Notes under the pieces: generated by a model
The model's database searches: none
Seen by the model: the letters and a program-made list of their open reading frames with translations, nothing else
Told to the model about the DNA's origin: nothing
From: Flavobacteriaceae bacterium UBA1682
GTDB lineage: Bacteria; Bacteroidota; Bacteroidia; Flavobacteriales; Flavobacteriaceae
Length of the DNA: 64,000 bases
Direction of reading: 5' to 3'
Assembly (NCBI GenBank): GCA_002320285.1
Contig: DCKE01000026.1
Span: 78,441 to 142,440 of the forward strand
Translations under genes and position numbers: made by a program
Shown: positions 42,736-51,665 of the stretch, piece after piece
Numbering within the stretch: the first letter of the stretch is position 1
How the letters are laid out: each line of letters opens with the position of its first letter

Positions 42736-43974
42736 ATGTCACAAAAATTAACTTCACAGGAGATTATTGCGTTAGAAGACAAATATGGAGCCCATAATTA
42801 TCACCCTTTACCAGTCGTATTAACCAAGGGAGAAGGCGTGTATGTTTGGGATGTAGAGGGTAAAAAATATTATGATTTTCTATCTGCGTACTCTGCTGTT
42901 AATCAAGGTCATTGTCATCCTAAAATTGTTGCTGCCATGACCCAGCAAGCGCAGACATTAATGCTGACTTCAAGAGCATTTTACAACGATAAATTGGGTG
43001 TTTACGAAAAGAAAATTACCGAGTTTTTTGGTTTCGATAAGGTATTGCCAATGAATTCGGGTGCGGAAGCTGTAGAAACCGCTTTAAAATTGTGTCGTAA
43101 ATGGGCATATGAAAAGAAGGGAATAGCCGAAAATCAAGCTAAAATTGTGGTTTGTGAGAATAATTTTCACGGGCGTACTACGACCATTATATCCTTTTCT
43201 AACGATCCAGATGCTCGTAAGAATTACGGACCGTTTACAGAGGGATTTATCGCTATTGAATACAATAATATTGAAGCTTTAAAAAACACTTTAGAGGCTC
43301 ATAAGGATATCGCTGGTTTTCTAGTGGAGCCAATACAAGGAGAAGCAGGTGTTTATGTTCCATCTGAGGGGTATTTAGCTCAGGCGAAAGCTTTATGTGA
43401 GCAACATAACGTTTTGTTTATTGCAGATGAAGTTCAAACCGGTATCGCTAGAACGGGTAGGCTTTTGGCTGTTGATCATGAAAATGTGAAACCGGATATT
43501 TTGGTTTTGGGTAAAGCGCTATCTGGTGGTGCGTATCCCGTATCTGCTGTTTTGGCCAATGACGAAATCATGGGAGTAATCAAGCCGGGTCAACACGGAT
43601 CTACTTTTGGTGGAAATCCGATAGCTGCAGCGGTAGCTATTGCGGCATTAGAAGTGGTTGAAGAAGAAAATTTAGCACAAAATGCAGAAACTTTAGGGCA
43701 ATTGTTTCGCGCTAAACTAAACGAATATATTGAAAACAGTACGATCTGTAACTTGGTTAGAGGTAAAGGTTTGTTAAATGCAATCCTGATCAACGATACG
43801 GAAGAGAGCGATACGGCTTGGAACATTTGTTTGGCATTACGAGACAACGGATTGTTGGCCAAACCCACGCATGGTAATATCATTCGCTTCGCACCACCCT
43901 TGGTGATGAATGAAGAACAGATTTTAGATTGTGTTCGAATTATCGTGGAGACACTAAAAACATTTGAAAAATAA
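42736..43974 (+). CDS. rocD: Ornithine--oxo-acid aminotransferase
   Basis: RocD transfers the delta-amino group of ornithine to 2-oxoglutarate, giving glutamate semialdehyde for proline or glutamate synthesis. The 412-residue fold-type I PLP enzyme has the family block FLSAYSAVNQGHCHPK (about 49-64), NSGAEAVETALK (about 106-117), the ADEVQTGIARTG aspartate motif, and the PLP lysine in VLGKALSGGAYP (about 256-267). It is monocistronic with its own terminator. Confidence 0.95.
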   Translation: MSQKLTSQEIIALEDKYGAHNYHPLPVVLTKGEGVYVWDVEGKKYYDFLSAYSAVNQGHCHPKIVAAMTQQAQTLMLTSRAFYNDKLGVYEKKITEFFGFDKVLPMNSGAEAVETALKLCRKWAYEKKGIAENQAKIVVCENNFHGRTTTIISFSNDPDARKNYGPFTEGFIAIEYNNIEALKNTLEAHKDIAGFLVEPIQGEAGVYVPSEGYLAQAKALCEQHNVLFIADEVQTGIARTGRLLAVDHENVKPDILVLGKALSGGAYPVSAVLANDEIMGVIKPGQHGSTFGGNPIAAAVAIAALEVVEEENLAQNAETLGQLFRAKLNEYIENSTICNLVRGKGLLNAILINDTEESDTAWNICLALRDNGLLAKPTHGNIIRFAPPLVMNEEQILDCVRIIVETLKTFEK

Positions 43975-43988
43975 TAGTATGTTGAACG

Positions 43989-44018
43989 AACTCGCTCTTT
44001 TTGGAGCGAGTTTTTTTT
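43989..44018 (+). terminator. Terminator of rocD
   Basis: A 9-bp stem (43989-43997 with 44004-44012, ACTCGCTC/GAGCGAGT) with a 6-nt loop runs directly into eight T residues. Confidence 0.9.
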
Positions 44019-44030
44019 AAAGAATAAGTG

Positions 44031-44639
44031 ATGAAAGCATTGATTGTAGTAGATCTTCAAAATGATTTTTTAGAAGACGGCGCCTTAGCGGTTCCCGATA
44101 GCAACAAAATTATACCGATAATTAATGAGATTCAACCGTATTTCGATTTGGTCGTGGCTACTCAGGATTGGCATCCGCATAACCATCAGAGTTTTGTGAC
44201 TGAACATCCCAATCATCATACTTATGATCTCATCGACTTACATGGGTTACCGCAAGTATTGTGGCCGGTTCATTGTGTACAAAATACCGCAGGTGCAGAC
44301 TTCTCAACGGATTGGGATTCCAAATGCGTAGAGGCTATTTTTAGGAAGGGTATGGATAGCACTGTCGATTCCTATAGTGGTTTTTTTGACAACGGTAAAC
44401 GCAAGAATACTGGATTAACTGCCTACTTATTAGGTCGTCAAATTAAAGAAGTGTATATCGCGGGCTTAGCAGCGGACTTTTGTGTTTATTACTCGGCTAT
44501 GGACGCAGTGACAGCAGGGTTTAAGACGTATTTTTTAAATTTTGCAACACAGGCCATCTCCGATGCAGGCTTAGAAGAGGCTAAGGCGGTAATGATTGAA
44601 AAGGGAATCACAATTATAAATGATAAAGCAGCCTTATAG
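44031..44639 (+). CDS. pncA: Nicotinamidase
   Basis: PncA deamidates nicotinamide to nicotinate for NAD recycling. The 202-residue cysteine hydrolase has the triad and metal ligands: VVDLQNDF (catalytic Asp), TQDWHPHNHQSF (Asp/His metal ligands), RKGMD (catalytic Lys) and the nucleophile in AGLAADFCV. The ATG at 44031 is used; a GTG directly before it is an alternative. The next gene starts 6 bp later. Confidence 0.95.
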   Translation: MKALIVVDLQNDFLEDGALAVPDSNKIIPIINEIQPYFDLVVATQDWHPHNHQSFVTEHPNHHTYDLIDLHGLPQVLWPVHCVQNTAGADFSTDWDSKCVEAIFRKGMDSTVDSYSGFFDNGKRKNTGLTAYLLGRQIKEVYIAGLAADFCVYYSAMDAVTAGFKTYFLNFATQAISDAGLEEAKAVMIEKGITIINDKAAL

Positions 44640-44644
44640 AATTG

Positions 44645-45193
44645 ATGAAAAAATATAACCGCTACAATTTTTTTAAGCACACCTTTTGTGAATTTCGCGA
44701 AGTAGCGGCTGATGCTGTGCCTTTGATATCAGCTAATTATAAAAGCGAATCGGGAAGCATGTATTATTTTGATGATTTAGGTGTTTTTCGATATGCCAAC
44801 CACTGGGGCAGAGCGGCGAATTGTCGTTGGCGTTTAATCACCGCCAATAAGGAACAGAATGGCTACAAGTGGGGATATGCACTTTGGTCGGATTTTTATC
44901 CCAACAATGACAGTGAAAAATTATTTTTTATAACTGTGGATTTCGATAAACAAGAAGTCGTGTATCAGCATAAAGCAAGTTTATCTCCCCATGAGAAATT
45001 ATCTGCTGTTTTTAGGTCCGCCCCAGAAACGGCAAAGCGAATCAAGCAAATTAAAGAAATATTACTCGCTGATGATTGGGCAAAATATTTGAATGTAGTG
45101 GATATTATTTCCACAAGAAAAAGTGTAATTGGGGAAATGATAACCACCGATAAAAGTTTAATGCAAATAAAACGAGAGTTAGCAAATGAGTAG
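44645..45193 (+). CDS. Conserved hypothetical protein
   Basis: I do not recognise this 182-residue protein. It has no signal peptide or membrane segment. It is rich in aromatic and basic residues near the start (KKYNRYNFFKHTF) and has the block RYANHWGRAANCRWRL, suggesting a nucleic-acid-binding or small catalytic role, which is a guess. The ATG at 44645 is preferred over a TTG at 44642. It follows pncA by 5 bp and overlaps the start of a 51-codon gene by 8 bp. Confidence 0.65.
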   Translation: MKKYNRYNFFKHTFCEFREVAADAVPLISANYKSESGSMYYFDDLGVFRYANHWGRAANCRWRLITANKEQNGYKWGYALWSDFYPNNDSEKLFFITVDFDKQEVVYQHKASLSPHEKLSAVFRSAPETAKRIKQIKEILLADDWAKYLNVVDIISTRKSVIGEMITTDKSLMQIKRELANE

Positions 45194-45341
45194 AAGAAAT
45201 GAAACAAATCGATTAAATCACAAGAAAAAGGAGGACCAGAAAAAACGCAAAATCAAAGATTCGGAACTCGAACGCAAACAGAAAATTAAGGAAATCACTA
45301 GGAAATACCACGAATCTCAGGACAATGCTCGCCAAGAATAA
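45186..45341 (+). CDS. Highly charged 51-residue protein
   Basis: An ATG overlapping the end of the previous gene by 8 bp opens a 51-codon frame ending at 45341. The product is almost entirely Lys, Arg, Glu, Asp, Asn and Gln (e.g. KKKEDQKKRKIKDSE) and should be a single helix or coiled coil. The tight overlap supports a real, coupled gene. Function unknown. The 210-bp stretch after it is a very AT-rich leader before the next gene. Confidence 0.55.
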   Translation: MSRRNETNRLNHKKKEDQKKRKIKDSELERKQKIKEITRKYHESQDNARQE

Positions 45342-45551
45342 GTAAATGTATTATTTATCGGAAATTATGTAAAGTTAAAGGAATTTAATATAATTTTTTA
45401 AAAATTACTCCACTGTGGTATGATGTTTGTATTAATACTAATCAAATAAATAATTTTTATTTTAAAATTTATTAGTTATTAAATTTAAAATTCCTTAAAT
45501 TAGTAATAATTAAATTTCATTATTTAACTAAAACTTTAAAAAAGTAATTCT

Positions 45552-46157
45552 ATGAAAAATTTATTTTTGATGTCTGCTTTAGTATTAGGCGGATTAGTAT
45601 CGGCAAACGCTCAGTCCACGGTTAAGTCAACAATTAACTCTATGGAGGCTCCTAAATTATCCGAAAAAGTAGGCATGAGTCCTATTAAAAAAGGGAATTG
45701 GATGGTAGGAGGAGCTGTTGGATCTTTGGGTTACAGTTTTGAAGGAGAAAACTTCAACATTAATGTAATGCCAAAAGCTGGGTATTTTGTAACAGATGGT
45801 ATTGCAATTGGTTTAGAAACTGGAGTAGGTTTCCAAACGGTTAAAGGAGGTGATAATGTTTGGAATTATACCTTTATGCCTTTTGCTCGTTATTATTTCC
45901 CAGAGGGAGCTAGTGAAACGGGTAGATTCTATGGAAATGGTAAATTGGGTATTAGTGGTGCTTCTGCAACAGCAGAAAACAATAATGAAACCTCTTTTGC
46001 TTTTGGTGTAGGATTAGGGTATTCTCACTTTGTATCTCGTAACGTTGCTTTAGAGGCAGAGGTAGGATACAACTATAGTAAGTCTAATGCTTCTACTGCA
46101 ACTGCTCAGAATGGTTTAGGTGTTGCTGTTGGTTTTCAAATTTTCTTAGGAAAATAA
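45552..46157 (+). CDS. Small outer-membrane beta-barrel protein
   Basis: The 201-residue protein has a signal peptide ending in VSANAQ and about eight predicted strands with Gly/aromatic alternation (WMVGGAVGSLGYSF, FAFGVGLGYSHF, GLGVAVGFQIF), with the C terminus ending in a strand, as in OmpA/OmpX-like barrels. Likely an outer-membrane protein of the porin-like barrel family. It has a 210-bp AT-rich upstream region and a strong terminator, which suggests high expression. Confidence 0.82.
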   Translation: MKNLFLMSALVLGGLVSANAQSTVKSTINSMEAPKLSEKVGMSPIKKGNWMVGGAVGSLGYSFEGENFNINVMPKAGYFVTDGIAIGLETGVGFQTVKGGDNVWNYTFMPFARYYFPEGASETGRFYGNGKLGISGASATAENNNETSFAFGVGLGYSHFVSRNVALEAEVGYNYSKSNASTATAQNGLGVAVGFQIFLGK

Positions 46158-46176
46158 AAAACATTACTTAAATATG

Positions 46177-46205
46177 AAAAGCTACCTCACGGTAGCTTTT
46201 TTTTT
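46177..46205 (+). terminator. Terminator of the outer-membrane barrel gene
   Basis: A 10-bp stem (46177-46186 with 46191-46200, AAAAGCTACC arms) with a 4-nt loop is followed by a T run. Confidence 0.9.
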
Positions 46206-46234
46206 GTGCTGATTTTAACTGGCATAAGCCTAAA

Positions 46235-46269
46235 AAAAAACACTCAATCGATTGGATTGAGTGTTTTTT
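46235..46269 (-). terminator. Terminator of ccsBA
   Basis: A 15-bp stem (46235-46249 with 46255-46269, CACTCAATC core flanked by A/T runs) with a 5-nt loop lies 11 bp past the ccsBA stop. Confidence 0.9.
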
Positions 46270-46279
46270 AATAGCTGTT

Positions 46280-49200
46280 TTATTTCTTTAGATACTTCTT
46301 GTATTTAAAGTACGAAAACAATCCGAGTAGACCCACTAAGGCTACGGATATATAGATAAAATCAGGTGTTACTATCTTTTCTCCTTTAGCATAAGAATGC
46401 AAACCAGTAAGGTAGAAATTCACTCCAAAATACGTCATTACAATGGCGTAGAATGCGATAATGCTGATTAGGTTATAAATCCATGTTCCTCTTAAAGAAG
46501 GTACAAAACGCATGTGTATTACAAATGCATAAACCATGATGCTGACTAATGCCCAGGTTTCTTTTGGATCCCATCCCCAATAGCGTCCCCAACTTTCATT
46601 GGCCCATTGGCCTCCTAAGAAGTTACCGATGGTCAGCAATACCAATCCAACGGTCAAAGCCATTTCGTTGATATAAGTGATTTCTTTGATGTTGAGTTCC
46701 ATTTTTGCCTTGTTTTTGCTGTTGGTGAACAACATTAAGACCAAAGCGACAATTCCCAAAATCATTCCTAAGGTAAAAGGTCCATAACTAGCTACAATAA
46801 CGGCTACGTGTATCATTAACCAATAGGAGTTTAGTACGGGTTGTAGGTTAGCAATCGAAGGATCCATCCAGTTTAAATGTGCTGTCCATAGAATCATCCC
46901 AGCTACAAAAGCAGTGGCTGCAATGGTCAGCTCTGATTTTCTACCGAAGTAAATACCGAATAACATGGTAGCCCATCCTACGTAAATCATCGATTCATAA
47001 GCATCACTCCATGGAGCATGTCCGGAAACATACCAACGCATGGCTAGACCCAAGGTATGAGCGACAAATAGAAGCCAAATAACAACCGTAAGTATCTTAA
47101 TAGCTTTTGTTGCAAACTTAGCCGGTTTGACAATTTGAATGATAATGAATATAAACATCACCACGGCTACTAACATATAATAGGTGTAAAGCGATTTGAA
47201 TACATCGTATTTGTTGTACAACAATTCGGCTTTAACCTTGCTGTCAGACGGGATAACATTAGCCCCGTATTTCTTTTGGAATCCGTGTAAGGATACCAAA
47301 AATTCATCAGCGGCTTTGTAGTCTTTTGTTTCGATACTCTTTAAAAGTGACGTCATATAAAGAGGAAGGATTTCTTTGGTATACAAAGAGTCCATACCTT
47401 TCATTCCAGCCTCATTAAGCTCTAAATAGGATACCCATTTATTGTTGGCATCATTAGGTATCGGAAAAATGGTTAATATTTTACCGCTTAAAGCAGCGTA
47501 TAACAAGTTTACACGGGTATCTACTTCGATGAAATCTTTTTGAAATTGGTTTTTAACCCCAGCGTGATTGGCATCATCCAGTGATTTTCCCAATTTATAA
47601 TTTCCCTTATCATCAAAAAATTGTACTAAAGCGGCGTATTTGGCTTTTTTATCCACGCCAATTGTAGCTCTTAAACTGTCGTTACCGCGTTTTAGTTCAA
47701 TCAACGGAACGTTGTACCACAACTGAGGAAATTGAGTCATCGATAGGAAAACCTGATCCGAATTCATTTTTTTATAATGGTCGGACTTGCTCACTTTTCT
47801 CAATAATTCCGATGAGAAAGTGTTGATCGGTTTCATTCGCCCTCCGGCATCCTGTATCACTAATGAACCAAAGTGAGCGGCGTGCTCTTCAGAAACCTGA
47901 CTGGCAACAAGCAATGAATCTAATTGAGGTAAATTGGGTATGTTGTGATTGTGGTTGTTTGTTTTTTGTGCAAACATACCCACGGAACAAAACAAAAGTA
48001 GTAGGGTAAGTAACTTCGCTTTTTTCTCTCTCACTTTATTTAGTTTTTTTCTCAAATCATTAAATCGGGTATCTCTGTCAAATAAGATCGCTAACATAGC
48101 GATATACAAGAAGGTGTATCCGATATACGTAATCCAAGTTCCCCACCAGTCGTGGTTGACAGATAAGATGGTACCTTTTTCGTCTTCGTCAAATTGAGCT
48201 TGGAAAAAGCGATAACCTTTATAATCTAAGATGTTATTCATAAAAATACGCGCATCAAATTGCTCATCAGGTGCAATCACAGTTACTTTACTTTCAAAAG
48301 CAGAATAGCTCTTTTCAGTTCCTGGATATTTGTCTGCGACAAATTTGTTCAATTGAATTTTAAACGGCAATTCGTAGGTTTTACTACCAAACATCATCGT
48401 AAATTCTAAATCTCCCAGTTGAATCGAAGTGGGAACTCCCATACGACCTTTGTTTCCTTTTAAGATGACTTCTTCTTCTTTTCCTTGAGTACGTACTGTT
48501 AATATCAAGGCATTTTCAGTATGTTTATCTTTATAATCGCCGTTTGACTTTAAAACGATTTTACCTTTAGTCGGTAATTCTGGAAAAACAAATTTGGCTC
48601 CTGCTACATTATATAGCGATCGAAACATCAATTCTTGTTTGCTGTCTTTGGCTACCGTACCTTTAAATTGGTCGGCCATTCTCATAAAATCTCCCTCAAA
48701 TGGCGTGTCGATCGAATAATTATCCCCATCCTTGTGGATATTGATCGCACCGGCTGTTGGTTGATTAAAGGCAAACAATACGTTGTGAATACTAGTGACT
48801 TCCCCTTCCTTTAAGAAGTGTTCGTGACGTTCTCCATCACCAGATTCAACCATTTTTAAAAAATATATTCCTTTCTCATCGGCTTGAATCTCTTCGGTAG
48901 CCCCCATGATGTAATCTTTGTATTCCACTTCAAAAGGAATTCCATTAAATTCCTTTTTCATTTTGAAGTAATTATTTGTCGCACCCGACATTAATTTAGG
49001 CTCTTCAAAAGTTAATCTTTTCATTTCACCCTGATAGTCTCCATCGGCCATAACCGTTAAAAACGTTTTGTCAGAGAAAAAATGACTGGCAGATTCCCCT
49101 TCTCGGATAGGCATCATTCCTTCAAAACTAATGTATCTTGTAACAAATGCACCGGTTAAAATTAAGATGAATGACAAGTGTAATAAAAGGGTTGCCCATT

Positions 49201-49426
49201 TCTCTTTTTTGTGTAATTGATAACGTTTGATGTTACCGATAAAGTTGAAAACGAAAATAAGCATAATGGCTTCAAACCATTTGGCGTTATAGATCATGAT
49301 TCTAGCTGTATCCGTATTGTATCGGTCTTCAATAAAAGTTCCAATACCCAATGCAGCAGCAAACACAATAAATAAAACAGCCATCAGTCGAGTAGACGAA
49401 AAAAAGGCAATAATTTTTTTATCCAT
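46280..49426 (-). CDS. ccsBA: Fused ResB-CcsA cytochrome c maturation protein
   Basis: This 1048-residue membrane protein exports heme and joins it to apocytochrome c (system II). The N-terminal half is ResB/CcsB-like: three membrane helices in the first 110 residues, a large periplasmic domain and a fourth helix near 440. A short helix and a His-rich link (NNHNHNIPN) lead to a second periplasmic segment and then the CcsA half, which has about eight helices, the heme-binding WWD-type motif WGRYWGWDPKETWA (about 955-968) and flanking histidines. Fusion of the two parts is usual in Bacteroidota. A TATTTTTG box lies 36 bp upstream. Confidence 0.93.
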   Translation of the reverse strand: MDKKIIAFFSSTRLMAVLFIVFAAALGIGTFIEDRYNTDTARIMIYNAKWFEAIMLIFVFNFIGNIKRYQLHKKEKWATLLLHLSFILILTGAFVTRYISFEGMMPIREGESASHFFSDKTFLTVMADGDYQGEMKRLTFEEPKLMSGATNNYFKMKKEFNGIPFEVEYKDYIMGATEEIQADEKGIYFLKMVESGDGERHEHFLKEGEVTSIHNVLFAFNQPTAGAINIHKDGDNYSIDTPFEGDFMRMADQFKGTVAKDSKQELMFRSLYNVAGAKFVFPELPTKGKIVLKSNGDYKDKHTENALILTVRTQGKEEEVILKGNKGRMGVPTSIQLGDLEFTMMFGSKTYELPFKIQLNKFVADKYPGTEKSYSAFESKVTVIAPDEQFDARIFMNNILDYKGYRFFQAQFDEDEKGTILSVNHDWWGTWITYIGYTFLYIAMLAILFDRDTRFNDLRKKLNKVREKKAKLLTLLLLFCSVGMFAQKTNNHNHNIPNLPQLDSLLVASQVSEEHAAHFGSLVIQDAGGRMKPINTFSSELLRKVSKSDHYKKMNSDQVFLSMTQFPQLWYNVPLIELKRGNDSLRATIGVDKKAKYAALVQFFDDKGNYKLGKSLDDANHAGVKNQFQKDFIEVDTRVNLLYAALSGKILTIFPIPNDANNKWVSYLELNEAGMKGMDSLYTKEILPLYMTSLLKSIETKDYKAADEFLVSLHGFQKKYGANVIPSDSKVKAELLYNKYDVFKSLYTYYMLVAVVMFIFIIIQIVKPAKFATKAIKILTVVIWLLFVAHTLGLAMRWYVSGHAPWSDAYESMIYVGWATMLFGIYFGRKSELTIAATAFVAGMILWTAHLNWMDPSIANLQPVLNSYWLMIHVAVIVASYGPFTLGMILGIVALVLMLFTNSKNKAKMELNIKEITYINEMALTVGLVLLTIGNFLGGQWANESWGRYWGWDPKETWALVSIMVYAFVIHMRFVPSLRGTWIYNLISIIAFYAIVMTYFGVNFYLTGLHSYAKGEKIVTPDFIYISVALVGLLGLFSYFKYKKYLKK

Positions 49427-49461
49427 GATTTTGTTGTTCTTGGTTTTTTTTTATAATCCAA

Positions 49462-49469
49462 CAAAAATA
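49462..49469 (-). promoter_or_regulatory. -7 promoter box for ccsBA
   Basis: The minus strand reads TATTTTTG, matching TAnnTTTG, 35 bp before the ATG. Confidence 0.55.
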
Positions 49470-49552
49470 ACCAAAAAGGGGGGCTTTTGGGTATATTTAA
49501 CTTAATATTTGGTTGTGTTGTTTTTTTGTTTAAAACTCTAGCGAAAATCGCT

Positions 49553-49560
49553 TACATTTG
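49553..49560 (+). promoter_or_regulatory. -7 promoter box for the aminotransferase gene
   Basis: TACATTTG followed by C fits the extended consensus. It predicts a leader of about 94 nt that contains the hairpin at 49588-49609. Confidence 0.6.
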
Positions 49561-49587
49561 CATGACAGACACAAAAAAGAGCGGTTT

Positions 49588-49609
49588 AACTACCTATTTA
49601 TAGGTAGTT
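49588..49609 (+). promoter_or_regulatory. Perfect hairpin in the aminotransferase leader
   Basis: A 10-bp inverted repeat (49588-49597 with 49600-49609, AACTACCTAT arms) with almost no loop lies inside the predicted leader, 52 nt before the ATG. It is followed by mixed sequence, not a T run, so it is not a terminator. It could be an RNA element or an operator. Confidence 0.45.
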
Positions 49610-49660
49610 TGAATTGCGCGGTTAAAGCATATTTTAATTTTAGATTAAACATAAAAAACA

Positions 49661-50860
49661 ATGCCAAAAGTATCATTAAAAGGGCAAAATATGCCTGAAT
49701 CTCCAATTAGAAAATTGGTTCCTTTTGCGGAAATAGCCAAGAAAAAAGGAAATAAAGTATATCATTTAAATATTGGTCAACCCGATATAAAAACTCCTGA
49801 GGTAGCTTTAAATGCAGTAAAAAATGCAGATATTACCGTGTTGGAATACAGCCATTCTGCCGGTTTTGAAACTTACAGAACAAAATTAGCAGCTTATTAT
49901 CAAAAACATCATTTGCCGATAAATGTAGAAGATATCATCATTACTACAGGAGGTTCAGAAGCCTTGATTTTCGCGATGGGTAGTACTATGGATGCCGGTG
50001 ATGAAATTATTATACCGGAACCTTTCTACGCAAACTACAACGGGTTTTCAACGTCAACTGGGGTTAATATTGTACCGGTGATGTCTTCTATTGAAAATGA
50101 TTTTGCCTTACCAGCTATTTCAGAATTTGAGAAACTGATCACTGCAAAAACCAAAGCCATTTTAATTTGTAATCCTGGAAACCCTACCGGCTATCTGTAT
50201 TCAAAGGAAGAGATTGCTCAATTGGCGGACTTGGTGAAAAAGCATGATTTGTTTTTAATTGCTGACGAAGTCTATAGAGAATTTACTTATGGTGAACACA
50301 AACACGTGTCTATTATGAGTTTTCCTGAAATTGAGCAAAACGCTATTATGATTGATTCGGTTTCGAAACGTTACAGTATGTGTGGTGCTCGTATCGGATG
50401 TATAGTCTCAAAAAACAAAGAGTTGATGGGAGCTGCGATGAAATTTGCTCAAGCGCGTTTAAGCCCGCCGACTTATGCTCAAATCGCTTCAGAAGCTGCC
50501 TTAGATACGCCTCAGAGTTATTTTGATGAAGTTATTGAAGAATATAAAGAGCGTCGTGATGTGTTTATCGAAGCACTACAAGGAATTGAAGGTGTGCAAG
50601 TAGGTGTGCCTAACGGTTCTTTCTATTGTGTAGCAAAGTTTCCTGTTAAAAGCGCTGATGATTTTGCAAGATGGATTTTAGAATCCTATGATTATCAAGG
50701 CGAAACGGTTATGGTTGCGCCTGCGGCTGGTTTTTATTCTACACCGGGTGTTGGATTGGATCAAGTTCGTTTGGCTTATGTATTAAAGAAAGAAGACTTG
50801 TTGCGTTCTGCTGAAATCTTGAAACAAGCTTTAAAGGCATACCGTCTTATTGAAAAATAG
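49661..50860 (+). CDS. Class I/II PLP-dependent aminotransferase (aspartate aminotransferase family)
   Basis: This 399-residue fold-type I enzyme has the substrate/PLP landmarks of the AspC-like group: LNIGQPDIKTPE (about 36-47), GSEALIFAMG (about 98-107), CNPGNPTGYLYS (about 170-181), ADEVYREF (about 203-210) and the PLP lysine in DSVSKRYSMCGARIG (about 230-244). The amino acid used cannot be told from sequence alone. It is monocistronic with a structured leader and strong terminator. Confidence 0.9.
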   Translation: MPKVSLKGQNMPESPIRKLVPFAEIAKKKGNKVYHLNIGQPDIKTPEVALNAVKNADITVLEYSHSAGFETYRTKLAAYYQKHHLPINVEDIIITTGGSEALIFAMGSTMDAGDEIIIPEPFYANYNGFSTSTGVNIVPVMSSIENDFALPAISEFEKLITAKTKAILICNPGNPTGYLYSKEEIAQLADLVKKHDLFLIADEVYREFTYGEHKHVSIMSFPEIEQNAIMIDSVSKRYSMCGARIGCIVSKNKELMGAAMKFAQARLSPPTYAQIASEAALDTPQSYFDEVIEEYKERRDVFIEALQGIEGVQVGVPNGSFYCVAKFPVKSADDFARWILESYDYQGETVMVAPAAGFYSTPGVGLDQVRLAYVLKKEDLLRSAEILKQALKAYRLIEK

Positions 50861-50880
50861 GTCGCGCATTCTTAGATAAA

Positions 50881-50925
50881 AAAAAACACTCCATATAAAA
50901 TCATATTATGTGGAGTGTTTTTTTT
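50881..50925. terminator. Bidirectional terminator between aminotransferase and ZIP genes
   Basis: The stem CACTCCA (50887-50893) with TGGAGTG (50911-50917) is extended by flanking A and T runs on both sides, so it can work for both converging genes. Confidence 0.85.
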
Positions 50926-50953
50926 ATAAAGTATATTTTGAGGTCTAATTGTG

Positions 50954-51664
50954 TCAAACAAAATAAGCGACAATAACACCAAGTATGATTGTCCCGAGTT
51001 TGGTTAGATTAAAGCGATGGTCTTCATTGCTCTCAAAAATAATGGTTGAGGAAATGTGAAATAATATTCCCACTACTACAGCTGAGATTTCAGCATAATA
51101 TTTTTGTAGAGGCACAAAGCTTCCGGACACGTAAGTTCCTAAAGGAGTCATCAAGGAAAAGACCAACATAAAAAAGAGGATCTTTTTTTTGTCCATACCC
51201 GCATTGATAAAAAAGGTAGTTAATATCACGGCAATCGGTAAGTGGTGAATGGCAATTCCCCATGCCAGATTCAGGTTTTGACTCAGGGGCATGCCTTCCA
51301 ATAAAGCATGTATGCAAAGACTGATAAATAGTAGCCAAGGCATCGCATCCATTTTGTGTGGAAGGTGCACATGACCATGCTCGGCGCCTTTAGAGAAATA
51401 CTCTAAAATAATCTGAAATACAATCCCAACCATAATAAAAATACCAATACTGCTGCTATGACTGTGATCGTGCTCTAAGCCACCGTGATGGAGGTGTTCA
51501 GTGCTTGCATAAACTTCGGGTAACAAATGGGTTACCGTTAAGGTCAGTAAAAAGGAACCGCTGAAAGCCAATAATAACTTTAGGTTCTTTTTGTTTTTTG
51601 GTCGCAGTATAATAGCGATCAAATAACCGATGAGTATAGAGAGTAATGGAAGGATGTAAACCAT
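50954..51664 (-). CDS. ZIP family metal transporter
   Basis: ZIP proteins bring zinc or other divalent metals into the cytoplasm. The 236-residue protein has about seven to eight hydrophobic segments, a His-rich loop (HLHHGGLEHDHSHSS) between early helices, and the conserved ZIP metal site in a middle helix (CIHALLEGMPL, about 116-126) and the next one (IAIHHLPIAV, about 137-146). The start lies 1 bp from the end of the methyltransferase upstream, so they share a transcript. Confidence 0.9.
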   Translation of the reverse strand: MVYILPLLSILIGYLIAIILRPKNKKNLKLLLAFSGSFLLTLTVTHLLPEVYASTEHLHHGGLEHDHSHSSSIGIFIMVGIVFQIILEYFSKGAEHGHVHLPHKMDAMPWLLFISLCIHALLEGMPLSQNLNLAWGIAIHHLPIAVILTTFFINAGMDKKKILFFMLVFSLMTPLGTYVSGSFVPLQKYYAEISAVVVGILFHISSTIIFESNEDHRFNLTKLGTIILGVIVAYFV

Positions 51665-51665
51665 T

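Noticed and set aside
43590..44060. 156-codon minus-strand open frame
   Set aside because: Antisense to rocD and crossing its terminator; the product is a low-quality Ser/Cys-rich translation, not a gene.
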